Source: Pseudomonadota bacterium
GTDB taxonomy: Bacteria > Pseudomonadota > Alphaproteobacteria > Rhizobiales > Beijerinckiaceae
NCBI GenBank assembly: GCA_021812505.1
Contig: JAKANG010000051.1
Span: 1-7,780 of the forward strand
Length of the DNA stretch: 7,780 bases
Direction: 5' to 3'
The position numbers and the translations under genes were made by a program. Positions 1 to 7,005 of this stretch are shown here, piece by piece. The notes beneath the pieces were generated by a model. The model searched no databases, was not told the origin of the DNA, and saw only the letters and a list, made by a program, of their open reading frames with translations. Position 1 is the first letter of the stretch; every line of letters starts with the position of its first letter.

Positions 1-1335
1 ACGGAAACGGACCCCAATGCGGCGGAGAGCCGGACGATTTCTTTCGTCTCGCTCGGCTGTCCGAAGGCCCTGGTCGATTCGGAGCGCATTCTGACGCGAC
101 TGCGCGCCGAAGGCTATGGGATCAGCCGCAACCATCACGGCGCCGACGCCGTCATCGTCAACACCTGCGGCTTTCTCGACAGCGCCAAGGCGGAATCGCT
201 CGCCGCCATCGGCGAAGCGCTGAAAGAAAACGGCAAGGTGATCGTCACCGGCTGCATGGGCGCCGAGCCCGGCCCGATCCTCGACGCTTACCCCAATATT
301 TCCGCGATCACCGGCCCGCAGGATTACGAGAGCGTGATGGCGGCGGTGCATCGCGCCGCGCCCCCCGCGCCGCATCCTTATCTTGACCTCGTGCCGCCGC
401 AGGGGGTTAAGCTGACCCCTCGCCATTATGCTTATCTCAAAATATCAGAGGGTTGCCACAATTCCTGCACCTTCTGCATCATCCCGAAATTGCGCGGCGA
501 TCTGGTGTCCCGGCCTGCGGCGGAGGTGCTGCGCGAGGCGGAAAAGCTGGTCAAGGCCGGGGTGAAGGAGCTTTTGGTCGTTTCGCAGGACACGTCCGCC
601 TATGGGCAGGACTTGCGCTACGCCTCAAGCCTTTACGACGGTCGCGAGGTCCGCGCGCGCTTTTACGATCTCGCGGAGGAACTGGGGCGCTTCGGCGTGT
701 GGACCCGGCTCCATTATGTCTATCCCTATCCCCATGTGGACGAGGTCCTGCCGCTGATGGCCGAGGGCAAGATCTTGCCCTATCTCGACATTCCCTTCCA
801 GCACGCCGCGCCGAACGTGCTGCGGGCGATGAAGCGGCCGGGCAATGTCGAAAAGACTCTTGAACGCATTCAGGCTTGGCGCGCCCTGGTTCCCGACCTG
901 ACTTTGCGCTCGACCTTCATCGTAGGTTTCCCCGGCGAGACCGAGGAGGATTTCCAGATTCTGCTCGACTGGCTGGACGAGGCGAAGCTCGACCGCGTCG
1001 GCGCCTTCAAATATGAGCCGGTCAAAGGCGCCGCCGCCAATGCTCTCGGCCTCGCGCCGGTTCCACGCGAGGTCCAGCAGAGCCGCTGGCGCCGCTTCAT
1101 GGAAAAGCAGCAGAAAATTTCTGAAAGACGCCAGAAGGCCAAGGTCGGCAAGAGGCTCGCCGTGCTGATCGACAATGTTTCGGCGGGCGGCGGCGAAGGG
1201 CGGAGCAAGGCCGACGCGCCGGAGATCGACGGCAAGGTCTTTGTCGCGTCCCGCCGCCCCTTGCGGGTTGGCGAGATCGTGACGGTGAAGATCGACCGCG
1301 CCGAGGCTTACGACCTGCATGGGACGGCCGTGTGA
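1..1335 (+). CDS. rimO: RimO, ribosomal protein S12 (Asp89) methylthiotransferase, 5' end cut by window
   Basis: Radical SAM enzyme that adds a methylthio group to the beta-carbon of a conserved aspartate of ribosomal protein S12, using two [4Fe-4S] clusters. The frame is open from base 1 to TGA, giving 444 codons. The family is about 440-450 residues, so only a few N-terminal residues should be missing. Counting from base 1, the N-terminal UPF0004 domain has its three cluster cysteines at codons 20 (in [12 protein letters not shown]), 56 (in NTCGF) and 85 (in TGCMG). The radical SAM motif CHNSCTFC places C152, C156 and C159. The C-terminal ~65 codons form the TRAM domain. SLGCPK plus [10 protein letters not shown] separates RimO from the tRNA enzyme MiaB. 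The GTG at 238 is an internal valine, not a start, because starting there would remove two cluster cysteines. It converges on the oxidoreductase gene downstream. Confidence 0.96.
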   Translation, partial: TETDPNAAESRTISFVSLGCPKALVDSERILTRLRAEGYGISRNHHGADAVIVNTCGFLDSAKAESLAAIGEALKENGKVIVTGCMGAEPGPILDAYPNISAITGPQDYESVMAAVHRAAPPAPHPYLDLVPPQGVKLTPRHYAYLKISEGCHNSCTFCIIPKLRGDLVSRPAAEVLREAEKLVKAGVKELLVVSQDTSAYGQDLRYASSLYDGREVRARFYDLAEELGRFGVWTRLHYVYPYPHVDEVLPLMAEGKILPYLDIPFQHAAPNVLRAMKRPGNVEKTLERIQAWRALVPDLTLRSTFIVGFPGETEEDFQILLDWLDEAKLDRVGAFKYEPVKGAAANALGLAPVPREVQQSRWRRFMEKQQKISERRQKAKVGKRLAVLIDNVSAGGGEGRSKADAPEIDGKVFVASRRPLRVGEIVTVKIDRAEAYDLHGTAV

Positions 1336-1360
1336 CCCTTCTCCCGCGAGGGGAGAAGGG
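1336..1360. terminator. Perfect 10-bp hairpin between convergent rimO and quinone oxidoreductase genes
   Basis: Directly after the rimO stop, CCCTTCTCCC (1336-1345) and GGGAGAAGGG (1351-1360) are exact reverse complements around a 5-nt GCGAG loop. The position between convergent stops (1335 and 1368) suits a bidirectional terminator. There is no run of T on either side, so a classic intrinsic terminator is not proven. CCCTTCTCCC-type palindromes with a GCGAG loop are also common dispersed intergenic elements in Rhizobiales (from memory), so this may be a repeat copy that also works as an RNA stabiliser or terminator. Confidence 0.5.
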
Positions 1361-1367
1361 AATCTCC

Positions 1368-2345
1368 CTAAGGCAACAGCACCGTCGCGCCGGTGGTCTG
1401 GCGGGCTTCGAGCTGGCGGTGGGCCTGCGCCGCTTCTTCCAGCTTGTAGCGGGCGTGGATCGCGATCTTGACCGTGCCCGAACCGACGGCCTCCATCAGC
1501 CGCGCGGCCATGTCCCGCAGGCGCGATTCATCGGCCATATAGGTGAACAGGGTCGGACGCTGAACGTAAAGCGAGCCTTTTTGCGAGAGCAGTCCGAGAT
1601 TGAAGGCCTCGATCGGTCCCGAGGCCGAACCGAAGCTGATGAAGCTCCCCAGGGGCCGCAGGCAGTCGAGCGAGCCGGGAAAAGTCGCCTTGCCGACGCC
1701 GTCGTAAACGACGGCGCATAATTTCCCGCCGGTGATCTCGCGCACTCGAGCGACAAAATCCTCGCTGCGGTAGAGAACGGTGTGGTGCGCGCCGGCCTCG
1801 CGCGCCAGTTTCGCCTTGTCCTCGCCGCCCACCGTGCCGATGACGGTCGCGCCCAGCGCCCGCGCCCATTGGCAGAGAATGAGGCCGACGCCGCCCGCCG
1901 CGGCATGGACCAGCACGATGTCGCCGGGCTGGACCTTGTATGAGCGGAATAGCAGATATTCGGCGGTCAGGCCCTTCAGCATCATCGCAGCCGCCGTCTC
2001 GAAGGAAACAGCGTCCGGCAGGGGAACCACGAATTTCGCTTCGATATTGCGCGCCGTCGCATAGCCGCCGAGCGAGCCGGCGTAAGCCACGCGGTCGCCG
2101 GGCCTGAACCGCGTCACCCCCTCGCCGACCGCCACGATCTCGCCCGCGCCCTCATTGCCGGGGATGAACGGCATGTTCGGCGCGGGATAGGCGCCGGTGC
2201 GGAAATAAATATCGAGAAAATTCACCCCGACGGCGTGCTGGCGGATCTGGACCTCGCCGGGACCGGGCGGCGGCAGGTCGCCGAGATCCTCGTAACGCAG
2301 AACCTCCGGCCCGCCGGTTTCATGCACGCGGATCGCTTTGACCAT
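1368..2345 (-). CDS. NADPH:quinone oxidoreductase, zinc-independent MDR family
   Basis: A 325-residue medium-chain dehydrogenase/reductase of the quinone oxidoreductase (QOR, zeta-crystallin-like) branch, expected to pass electrons from NADPH to quinones or other reactive carbonyl/enone acceptors in the cytosol. The N-terminal GroES-like half carries VNFLDIYFRTG (about 41-51) and PGNEGAGEIVAVG (62-74), the QOR versions of the family motifs. The Zn-binding cysteines and histidine of alcohol dehydrogenases are absent. The Rossmann half has the nucleotide loop AAAGGVG at 148-154. Full length for the family (E. coli QorA is 327). The ATG at 2345 is preceded at 7 nt by AGGGAG, a clear ribosome binding site. 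It lies 107 nt downstream of aspS on the same strand, but a hairpin in the gap argues for separate transcription. The physiological substrate cannot be told from sequence, so no symbol is given. Confidence 0.9.
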   Translation of the reverse strand: MVKAIRVHETGGPEVLRYEDLGDLPPPGPGEVQIRQHAVGVNFLDIYFRTGAYPAPNMPFIPGNEGAGEIVAVGEGVTRFRPGDRVAYAGSLGGYATARNIEAKFVVPLPDAVSFETAAAMMLKGLTAEYLLFRSYKVQPGDIVLVHAAAGGVGLILCQWARALGATVIGTVGGEDKAKLAREAGAHHTVLYRSEDFVARVREITGGKLCAVVYDGVGKATFPGSLDCLRPLGSFISFGSASGPIEAFNLGLLSQKGSLYVQRPTLFTYMADESRLRDMAARLMEAVGSGTVKIAIHARYKLEEAAQAHRQLEARQTTGATVLLP

Positions 2346-2352
2346 GGCTCGA

Positions 2353-2358
2353 CTCCCT
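2353..2358 (-). promoter_or_regulatory. Ribosome binding site of the quinone oxidoreductase gene
   Basis: Read on the minus strand, AGGGAG sits 7 nt before the ATG at 2345. It is the best Shine-Dalgarno match near this gene and fixes the start codon. Confidence 0.7.
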
Positions 2359-2420
2359 GTTGGCGAAGGAATCTAGGCCAGTGGCGCGGCGGCGACAATG
2401 TGCGCCGAAAGGCCGAAACG

Positions 2421-2443
2421 CAAGGAGCGTCTTGCGCTCCTTG
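2421..2443 (-). terminator. Candidate aspS terminator hairpin
   Basis: CAAGGAGCG (2421-2429) and CGCTCCTTG (2435-2443) form a perfect 9-bp stem with a 5-nt loop, starting 10 nt after the aspS stop. On the minus strand the hairpin is followed by CGTTTCGG, a poor T-tract, so efficiency is uncertain. Its place at the end of aspS and before the downstream gene's leader fits a transcription stop. Confidence 0.55.
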
Positions 2444-2452
2444 TCCGATCCG

Positions 2453-4273
2453 TCACTTCTCCGGCGCGTTCACCCGAAGATGCAATTCCCGTAACTGTTT
2501 GGGCGTGGCGGGGGCGGGGGCGCCCATCAGAATGTCCTCGGCGCGCTGGTTCATCGGGAACAGCGCGACTTCGCGAAGATTCTGCTCTCCAGCCAGCAGC
2601 ATGATGATGCGATCCACTCCCGCCGCCATGCCGCCGTGGGGCGGCGCGCCGTAGTGGAAGGCGCGGTACATGCCGCCGAAGCGCTCGACCACCGCCTCCT
2701 CGCCATAGCCGGCGATCTCGAACGCCTTGACCATGGTCTCCGGCTTGTGGTTGCGGATGCCGCCCGAGGCGATCTCGAAGCCGTTGCAGGTGATGTCGTA
2801 CTGGAACGCTTTTATGGTCAGCGGGTCTTGCGTCTGCAAGGCCTCCAGCCCGCCCTGCGGCATGGAGAAGGGGTTGTGGCCGAAGTCGATTTTCTTGTCG
2901 TCCTCGTTATATTCGAACATCGGGAAATCGACGACCCAGGCCAGTTCGAATCGGTCCCTGTCCAGGAGATTGAGGTCCTCGCCGACTTTCGTGCGCGCCA
3001 TGCCGGCGAATTTGGCGAACTTTTCGGGGTCGCCGGCCACGAAGAAAGCCGCGTCGCCGGCATTCAGGCCCAATTGGGCGCGGATCGCCTCGACGCGCTC
3101 CGGCCCGATATTATTGGCGAGCGGACCGCGTCCGCCGACGCCGCTGGCGTTCTTGTCGGCCTGAAGGCTGGTCTCGTCCTTGGCGCGGTCGAAGAACAGA
3201 ATATAGCCAAGACCCGGCTGGCCCTCGGCCTGGGCCCAGGAATTCATGCGGTCGGCGAAAGTGCGCTGGCCGCCGCCCGGCGCCGGAATGGCCCACACCT
3301 GGTTCTTTTCCGATTCCAGCAGGCGCGCGAAAATCTTGAAGCCCGACCCGCGAAAGTGCTCGGAAACATCCTGCATCTCGATCGGGTTGCGCAAATCCGG
3401 CTTGTCGGAGCCGTATTTCCGCATGGCTTCGGCATAGGGGATTCGCCGCCAGGGCGAGGGCGTCACCGGCATGTCGCCGCCGAACTGCTCGAAAATGCCG
3501 CGGATCACCGGCTCCATCGTGTCGAACACGTCTTCCTGGGTGACGAAGCTCATTTCAACGTCGAGCTGATAGAATTCGCCCGGCAGGCGGTCGGCGCGCG
3601 GGTCCTCGTCGCGGAAACAGGGCGCGATCTGGAAATAGCGGTCGAAGCCGGCCATCATCAGCAATTGCTTATATTGCTGCGGCGCCTGGGGCAGGGCGTA
3701 GAACTTGCCGGGATGGATGCGCGAGGGCACCAGAAAGTCGCGCGCGCCCTCGGGCGAGGAGGCGGTGAGGATCGGCGTCTGAAATTCGTTGAAGCCCGCC
3801 GCCTTCATTTTTACGCGCATGGAGTCGATGACTTTTCCACGCAACATGATGTTGTGGTGGATGCGCTCGCGGCGCAGGTCCAAAAAACGGTATTTGAGGC
3901 GGGTTTCCTCGGGATAATCCTGCTCGCCGAAAACGGGCAGCGGCAATTCCGCCGCCTGGCCCAGAACTTCGGCCGCGCGGACATAAAGTTCGATGCGCCC
4001 TGTCGCCATGTCGTCGTTGTCGGTGCCTTCCGGGCGATGGCGCACCTCGCCATCAAGCCGCACCACCCATTCGGAGCGGAAAGTCTCGGCCAGCTTGAAG
4101 GCCGCCGAATCCGGATCCACCACGCATTGGGTCAGGCCGTAATGGTCGCGCAGATCGATGAACAGCACGCCGCCATGGTCACGGATGCGGTGGCACCAGC
4201 CCGAGAGACGGACCGTCTGGCCGATGTGGTCGGTGCGGAGTTCTCCGCAGGTGTGGGAGCGAAAGGCGTGCAT
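2453..4273 (-). CDS. aspS: Aspartyl-tRNA synthetase (class II, bacterial type)
   Basis: Charges tRNA-Asp with aspartate in the cytosol; 606 residues, normal for bacterial AspRS. The order is an OB-fold anticodon-binding domain (about 1-105), a class II catalytic core interrupted by the bacterial GAD insertion (about 300-420), and a C-terminal extension. Visible motifs are the flipping loop [14 protein letters not shown] (172-185), motif 2 [10 protein letters not shown] (220-229) and motif 3 ending GVDR with the ATP-binding R555. LPGEFYQLD after motif 2 is the alphaproteobacterial form. H33 (RDHGG) and G83 (RPEGT) sit where nondiscriminating bacterial enzymes have His/Gly and E. coli has Leu plus a larger residue. 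The enzyme may therefore also make Asp-tRNA-Asn for GatCAB (inference). The start at 4273 has a close GGGA (4278-4281) and matches the usual N-terminus [12 protein letters not shown]. It is divergent from rnd. Confidence 0.97.
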   Translation of the reverse strand: MHAFRSHTCGELRTDHIGQTVRLSGWCHRIRDHGGVLFIDLRDHYGLTQCVVDPDSAAFKLAETFRSEWVVRLDGEVRHRPEGTDNDDMATGRIELYVRAAEVLGQAAELPLPVFGEQDYPEETRLKYRFLDLRRERIHHNIMLRGKVIDSMRVKMKAAGFNEFQTPILTASSPEGARDFLVPSRIHPGKFYALPQAPQQYKQLLMMAGFDRYFQIAPCFRDEDPRADRLPGEFYQLDVEMSFVTQEDVFDTMEPVIRGIFEQFGGDMPVTPSPWRRIPYAEAMRKYGSDKPDLRNPIEMQDVSEHFRGSGFKIFARLLESEKNQVWAIPAPGGGQRTFADRMNSWAQAEGQPGLGYILFFDRAKDETSLQADKNASGVGGRGPLANNIGPERVEAIRAQLGLNAGDAAFFVAGDPEKFAKFAGMARTKVGEDLNLLDRDRFELAWVVDFPMFEYNEDDKKIDFGHNPFSMPQGGLEALQTQDPLTIKAFQYDITCNGFEIASGGIRNHKPETMVKAFEIAGYGEEAVVERFGGMYRAFHYGAPPHGGMAAGVDRIIMLLAGEQNLREVALFPMNQRAEDILMGAPAPATPKQLRELHLRVNAPEK

Positions 4274-4402
4274 GATGTCCCAGGTGCGATAAGGTTTGGC
4301 CGCTGCCTAGCGGAATTTTGCCCCGCCGTGAAGGGGGCGCGGCCGGCCCAGCCCGCCTGACCGGCAAATAATCCGATCGCGTTACTAGCCGCCGTCCAAG
4401 GC
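4274..4402. promoter_or_regulatory. Divergent aspS/rnd intergenic region
   Basis: This 129-nt spacer separates the outward-facing aspS and rnd genes and must hold both promoters unless transcripts start within the genes. It is GC-rich with an AT-richer patch near 4365-4385. I see no -35/-10 pair that I would defend on either strand. The block around 4341-4348 is the palindrome GGCCGGCC, which is easily explained by base composition. No riboswitch-like or T-box-like structure is evident. Confidence 0.35.
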
Positions 4403-5608
4403 ATGGATTATGAAGTTTTCATGAGCCTCGTCACTGATTCCGGCGAGCTGGCGGCCTTTTGCCAGTCCTTCGCCAAATATCCTTATGTCACTGTCGACAC
4501 CGAATTCCTGCGCGAGACGACCTTCTGGCCAAAAGTCTGCGTGATCCAGCTCGCCTGCGACGATCACGCGATCGCCGTCGACGCGCTGGCGGAGGGCCTG
4601 GATCTTTCGCCCTTTTTCGAGCTGATGGCCAACGCGAGCGTCGTCAAGGTCTTTCACGCCGCGCGGCAGGACATCGAGATCGTCTGGCATCTCGCCAAGA
4701 TCATTCCGGCGCCGCTGTTCGACACCCAGGTCGCGGCCATGGTCTGCGGCTATGGCGACCAGATCGCCTATGGCGAGCTGGCGCAGAGCATCTGCAAGGT
4801 CACGCTCGACAAGTCCTCGCGCTTCACCGACTGGTCGCGCCGCCCGCTCACCGACGCCCAGATCGTTTACGCCATCGCCGACGTCACCCATTTGCGCGAC
4901 ATTTACAAGTCCTTGCGGCAGAGGCTGGAGCACACCGGGCGCCTCCATTGGCTGACCGACGAAATGGCCAGTCTGTGCAATACCGAGACCTATCAGCAGA
5001 GTCCCGAGCGCGCGTGGGAGCGCTACGCCCATCGCGCCCGAAAGCCGCGCGATCTCGCCGTGCTGATGGAGTTGACCGCCTGGCGCGAGCATGAGGCGCA
5101 AAGCCGTGACGTGCCGCGCTCGCGGGTGCTGAAGGACGACATCATGTTAGAGGTCGTCTCCGCCGCGCCCCGAACCGTCGAGGCGCTCGGCGGCTTGCGC
5201 GCTTTTCCGCGCGGGATGGAAAGGTCGCGCGCCGGCGCCGAAATTCTCGCGGCGATCGAGCGCGGCCTCGCCCGCGATCCGAAAAGCCTGCCCAAGATCG
5301 AGCGCGACCGTCGCGGGGGCGGCGGCGCCACGGTCGAACTGTTGAAGGTGCTGTTGCGCCAGGTCGCCGAGAAACAGGGCGTGGCGGCCAAAATGATCGC
5401 CACCATCGACGAACTGGAGGCGCTCGCCGGCGACGATCACGCCGACGTGCCGGCGATGAAAGGCTGGCGGCGCGAGTTGTTCGGCGCCAAGGCGCTCCAG
5501 CTCAAGCACGGGCGGCTGGCCCTGACGGTCGAGAACAACCGCGTCGTGACGCTCGAATGGCACGAGGCGCAGGACGAGGCGGAGACGGCCGCGCCCGGCC
5601 CGGCCTAG
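4403..5608 (+). CDS. rnd: Ribonuclease D
   Basis: 3'-to-5' exoribonuclease of the DEDDy family that trims tRNA precursors and other small structured RNAs using two divalent metal ions. Numbering from the ATG at 4403 (401 aa), Exo I is VDTEF with D32 and E34, Exo II is [10 protein letters not shown] with D90, and Exo III is YAIADVTHL with Y156 and D160, so the full catalytic set is present. The HRDC domain follows at about 215-295 ([16 protein letters not shown] onward), then a second C-terminal helical region. An acidic, alanine-rich tail ends the protein. Length suits the family (E. coli 375). Two in-frame starts compete: ATG 4403 and ATG 4421. The homology-like core begins at [13 protein letters not shown], so 4421 is possible. 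Neither has a well-spaced Shine-Dalgarno. The aspS-rnd neighbourhood is, from memory, recurrent in alphaproteobacteria. Confidence 0.95.
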   Translation: MDYEVFMSLVTDSGELAAFCQSFAKYPYVTVDTEFLRETTFWPKVCVIQLACDDHAIAVDALAEGLDLSPFFELMANASVVKVFHAARQDIEIVWHLAKIIPAPLFDTQVAAMVCGYGDQIAYGELAQSICKVTLDKSSRFTDWSRRPLTDAQIVYAIADVTHLRDIYKSLRQRLEHTGRLHWLTDEMASLCNTETYQQSPERAWERYAHRARKPRDLAVLMELTAWREHEAQSRDVPRSRVLKDDIMLEVVSAAPRTVEALGGLRAFPRGMERSRAGAEILAAIERGLARDPKSLPKIERDRRGGGGATVELLKVLLRQVAEKQGVAAKMIATIDELEALAGDDHADVPAMKGWRRELFGAKALQLKHGRLALTVENNRVVTLEWHEAQDEAETAAPGPA

Positions 5609-5695
5609 CGGTTCAAATCTGGCCTTTGCTCCCGGCGCTCCGATTGCGATCGGCGGATGCCGACCTGGGTCGAGCGAGGCGCCCGGCGCGAACTG
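5609..5695. other. Convergent intergenic gap rnd / methyltransferase
   Basis: Eighty-seven nucleotides separate the convergent stops of rnd and the methyltransferase. The only structure I see is a small stem CCGAT/ATCGG (5640-5644 with 5649-5653, TGCG loop) without a T-run. It could assist termination, but the evidence is weak. Confidence 0.3.
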
Positions 5696-6439
5696 TCACC
5701 GATTGGCGATGCGGGCGAAGATCGGCCAAGTGATACGATGTTCCACCGCCGGGTCGCCCCAGGCCGCCGCAATCTCGACGAGGGCGGCGCCAATGTCGTC
5801 GCTGGCGCCCGCCGCGCGCGCCGCCCGCATGGCCGACCACGTTCCGATGTATGCGCTCAACTCGCCGAACGTCCAGTCGCGGACGATCGAAAGTTCCGGC
5901 ATCGGCGTTTCCTCGAATGGAAACGGCAGCGTCTTGTAGCCTGCTTCGACGTGTCGGCGCTCGTCCGGCCAATAGCGGTGAATGTCTCGCCAGTAGAACC
6001 GGTCGAAGCGCGCGCCGGCGGGGCCGTCGAGCGTAGGAACCCCGTAAGCGACGAGCGCAAGCGCTCCTCGCGGACGCAGGATCCGTCGAGCCTGCGCATA
6101 GAAGCGATCCACATCGAACCAATGCGCGGCCTGGGCCGCGACGACAAGGTCGGCGGACTGGTCCGGCAGATCGATCTCTTCGGCGTTTCCGACGCGGTAG
6201 CGAATTCGCGGTTGCGCTTTGGCGTGCGCGATCTGCGATTCGCTGGGATCGATCGCGGTCACGCGCTCGAAGAAGGTCGCGAGCGCCGCGGAAAGCTGTC
6301 CCGTCCCGCAGCCGACATCGACGGCATGGCTTCGACCGCCGCATGTTTCAGCGAGCGCCTGAACGAGCGCCCGGGGGTAGGTCGGTCGGCCGCGGGCGTA
6401 ATCGTCGCCGCCGTCGAGGAACGGATTGAGACGGTTCAC
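5696..6439 (-). CDS. Class I SAM-dependent methyltransferase, TMT1/Crg1 (trans-aconitate methyltransferase)-like
   Basis: A 247-residue Methyltransf_11-type enzyme. Motif I is VDVGCGTG (40-47), the ribose-binding acid is D64 in AIDPS, GNAEEIDL (84-91) contacts adenine, and AHWFD is at 105-109. The pattern YxRGRPTYP near the N-terminus, AHWFD, a YW...GY...PFPF middle and TWSA (200-203) recalls yeast Tmt1 and Crg1. Those enzymes methylate small carboxylates or toxic small molecules. The substrate here is unknown; a small carboxylic acid is an inference. The start is a GTG overlapping the MarR stop in GTGA (4 nt), with AAGGAA 8 nt upstream, so the two genes are translationally coupled. It is the second gene of the MarR operon, presumably under the same operator. 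Confidence 0.88.
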   Translation of the reverse strand: MNRLNPFLDGGDDYARGRPTYPRALVQALAETCGGRSHAVDVGCGTGQLSAALATFFERVTAIDPSESQIAHAKAQPRIRYRVGNAEEIDLPDQSADLVVAAQAAHWFDVDRFYAQARRILRPRGALALVAYGVPTLDGPAGARFDRFYWRDIHRYWPDERRHVEAGYKTLPFPFEETPMPELSIVRDWTFGELSAYIGTWSAMRAARAAGASDDIGAALVEIAAAWGDPAVEHRITWPIFARIANR

Positions 6440-6960
6440 GGCAGCGTTTCCTTCCGTGGGACCGAACCGGCTTCCCGCGCCTCCGCGTCAAGTATCCGCC
6501 GGTCGAAGCCCTTCCGCTCCAACGCCTCGATCGCGCTGTCAAGAATTTCCCGCAACGGAGCGCCGATCTCGTCCTCCAATTCGTCGATGGCGCGCAGCCG
6601 GGCCCGCCATTGCGGGACGAGACTGGCGCGAAGGCCCGCGCCTTTCGGCGTGAGCGCGACCGCGCGCGATCGTCCGTCGTCGCCCGCGATGCGCCGCGCC
6701 AACCCCTCCGCTTCCATCAACTTTACGGCCTGGCTGATGGCGCCTTGGGTCACGCCGGCGCGTTCGCGGAGTTCATTGACAGTGAGCGGGCCGTCGCCGA
6801 GCGTACGAAGCAGAGGCGTGTAACGGGCGCGCGTGTTGAGGCCGGCGCTCCGATAATGCGCCTCCGATCCGCGATCCAGCAGTTCGACGAGATGGCGCAG
6901 GATCGCGCCGAGACCCTTGGCCTCCGGCGCCGGGGACGTGGCGGGCAATGGATTGATCAT
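6436..6960 (-). CDS. MarR-family transcriptional regulator
   Basis: Winged helix-turn-helix regulator of 174 residues from the ATG at 6960. Helical dimerisation segments flank a DNA-binding domain at about 47-106. The recognition helix is near TQGAISQAVKLME (71-83), and the wing is GDDGRSR (93-99) with the family's typical Asp/Arg pair. MarR proteins usually repress their own and a divergent gene and let go on binding small, often phenolic or acyl-type, ligands; the ligand here is not predictable. The frame stays open up to a GTG at 7017, adding 19 codons. I prefer 6960 because the extra codons would be read through the palindrome and promoter. No Shine-Dalgarno precedes this ATG. The TGA overlaps the methyltransferase start, and the FlK-like thioesterase gene diverges upstream. 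Confidence 0.9.
   Translation of the reverse strand: MINPLPATSPAPEAKGLGAILRHLVELLDRGSEAHYRSAGLNTRARYTPLLRTLGDGPLTVNELRERAGVTQGAISQAVKLMEAEGLARRIAGDDGRSRAVALTPKGAGLRASLVPQWRARLRAIDELEDEIGAPLREILDSAIEALERKGFDRRILDAEAREAGSVPRKETLP
6448..6453 (-). promoter_or_regulatory. Ribosome binding site supporting the methyltransferase GTG start
   Basis: On the minus strand AAGGAA lies inside the end of the MarR gene, 8 nt before the GTG at 6439. It supports the GTG overlapping the upstream stop codon as the true start. Confidence 0.65.
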
Positions 6961-6966
6961 GCCGAC

Positions 6967-6995
6967 AAAATATATTAGCGCTAATGTAGCGTCAA
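6967..6995 (-). promoter_or_regulatory. Sigma-70-like promoter of the marR-methyltransferase operon
   Basis: On the minus strand TTGACG (6990-6995) and TATTTT (6967-6972) form a -35/-10 pair with an ideal 17-nt spacer. An alternative -10, TATATT at 6969-6974, would leave a 15-nt spacer. The predicted transcription start falls at about 6959-6962, on or next to the ATG at 6960. The spacer contains the palindrome described separately, so an occupied operator would block RNA polymerase. Confidence 0.6.
6971..6988. promoter_or_regulatory. Probable MarR operator, palindrome ATTAGCGCTAAT
   Basis: ATTAGCGCTAAT (6974-6985) is a perfect 12-bp inverted repeat, extended to 18 bp (6971-6988) with a single mismatched pair. 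It is AT-rich against a GC-rich background and lies in the short space between the divergent MarR and thioesterase starts. Size and form match MarR-type operators, which often have TTAG/CTAA-like half-sites. Binding here would cover the spacer of the marR promoter and sit 18 nt before the thioesterase start, so it could regulate both sides. Confidence 0.7.
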
Positions 6996-7005
6996 CGCCT
7001 ACGCC

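Noticed and set aside
403..419. Inverted repeat GGGGT/ACCCC inside rimO
   Set aside because: A 5-bp stem within a conserved coding region is expected by chance in GC-rich DNA, and the reading frame is normal across it.
238..1335. rimO beginning at the internal GTG (365 aa)
   Set aside because: The same frame is open to base 1 and encodes essential N-terminal cluster cysteines upstream, so the gene starts before the window.
2636..4360. 574-codon open frame on the plus strand opposite aspS
   Set aside because: It lies antisense to a textbook aspartyl-tRNA synthetase and arises from high-GC codon bias; its translation shows no domain and is rich in Arg, Ala, Gly and His.
5607..5630. tRNA-like T-loop string GGTTCAAATC just after rnd
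   Set aside because: The flanking bases do not form a five-pair T-stem, no CCA-like acceptor follows, and the upstream bases are rnd coding sequence, so no tRNA or tRNA-derived attachment site can be supported.
5657..6823. 388-codon plus-strand open frame opposite the methyltransferase and MarR genes
   Set aside because: It spans two well-supported minus-strand genes, has Arg/Ser-rich composition and no recognisable motif, so it is a shadow frame.
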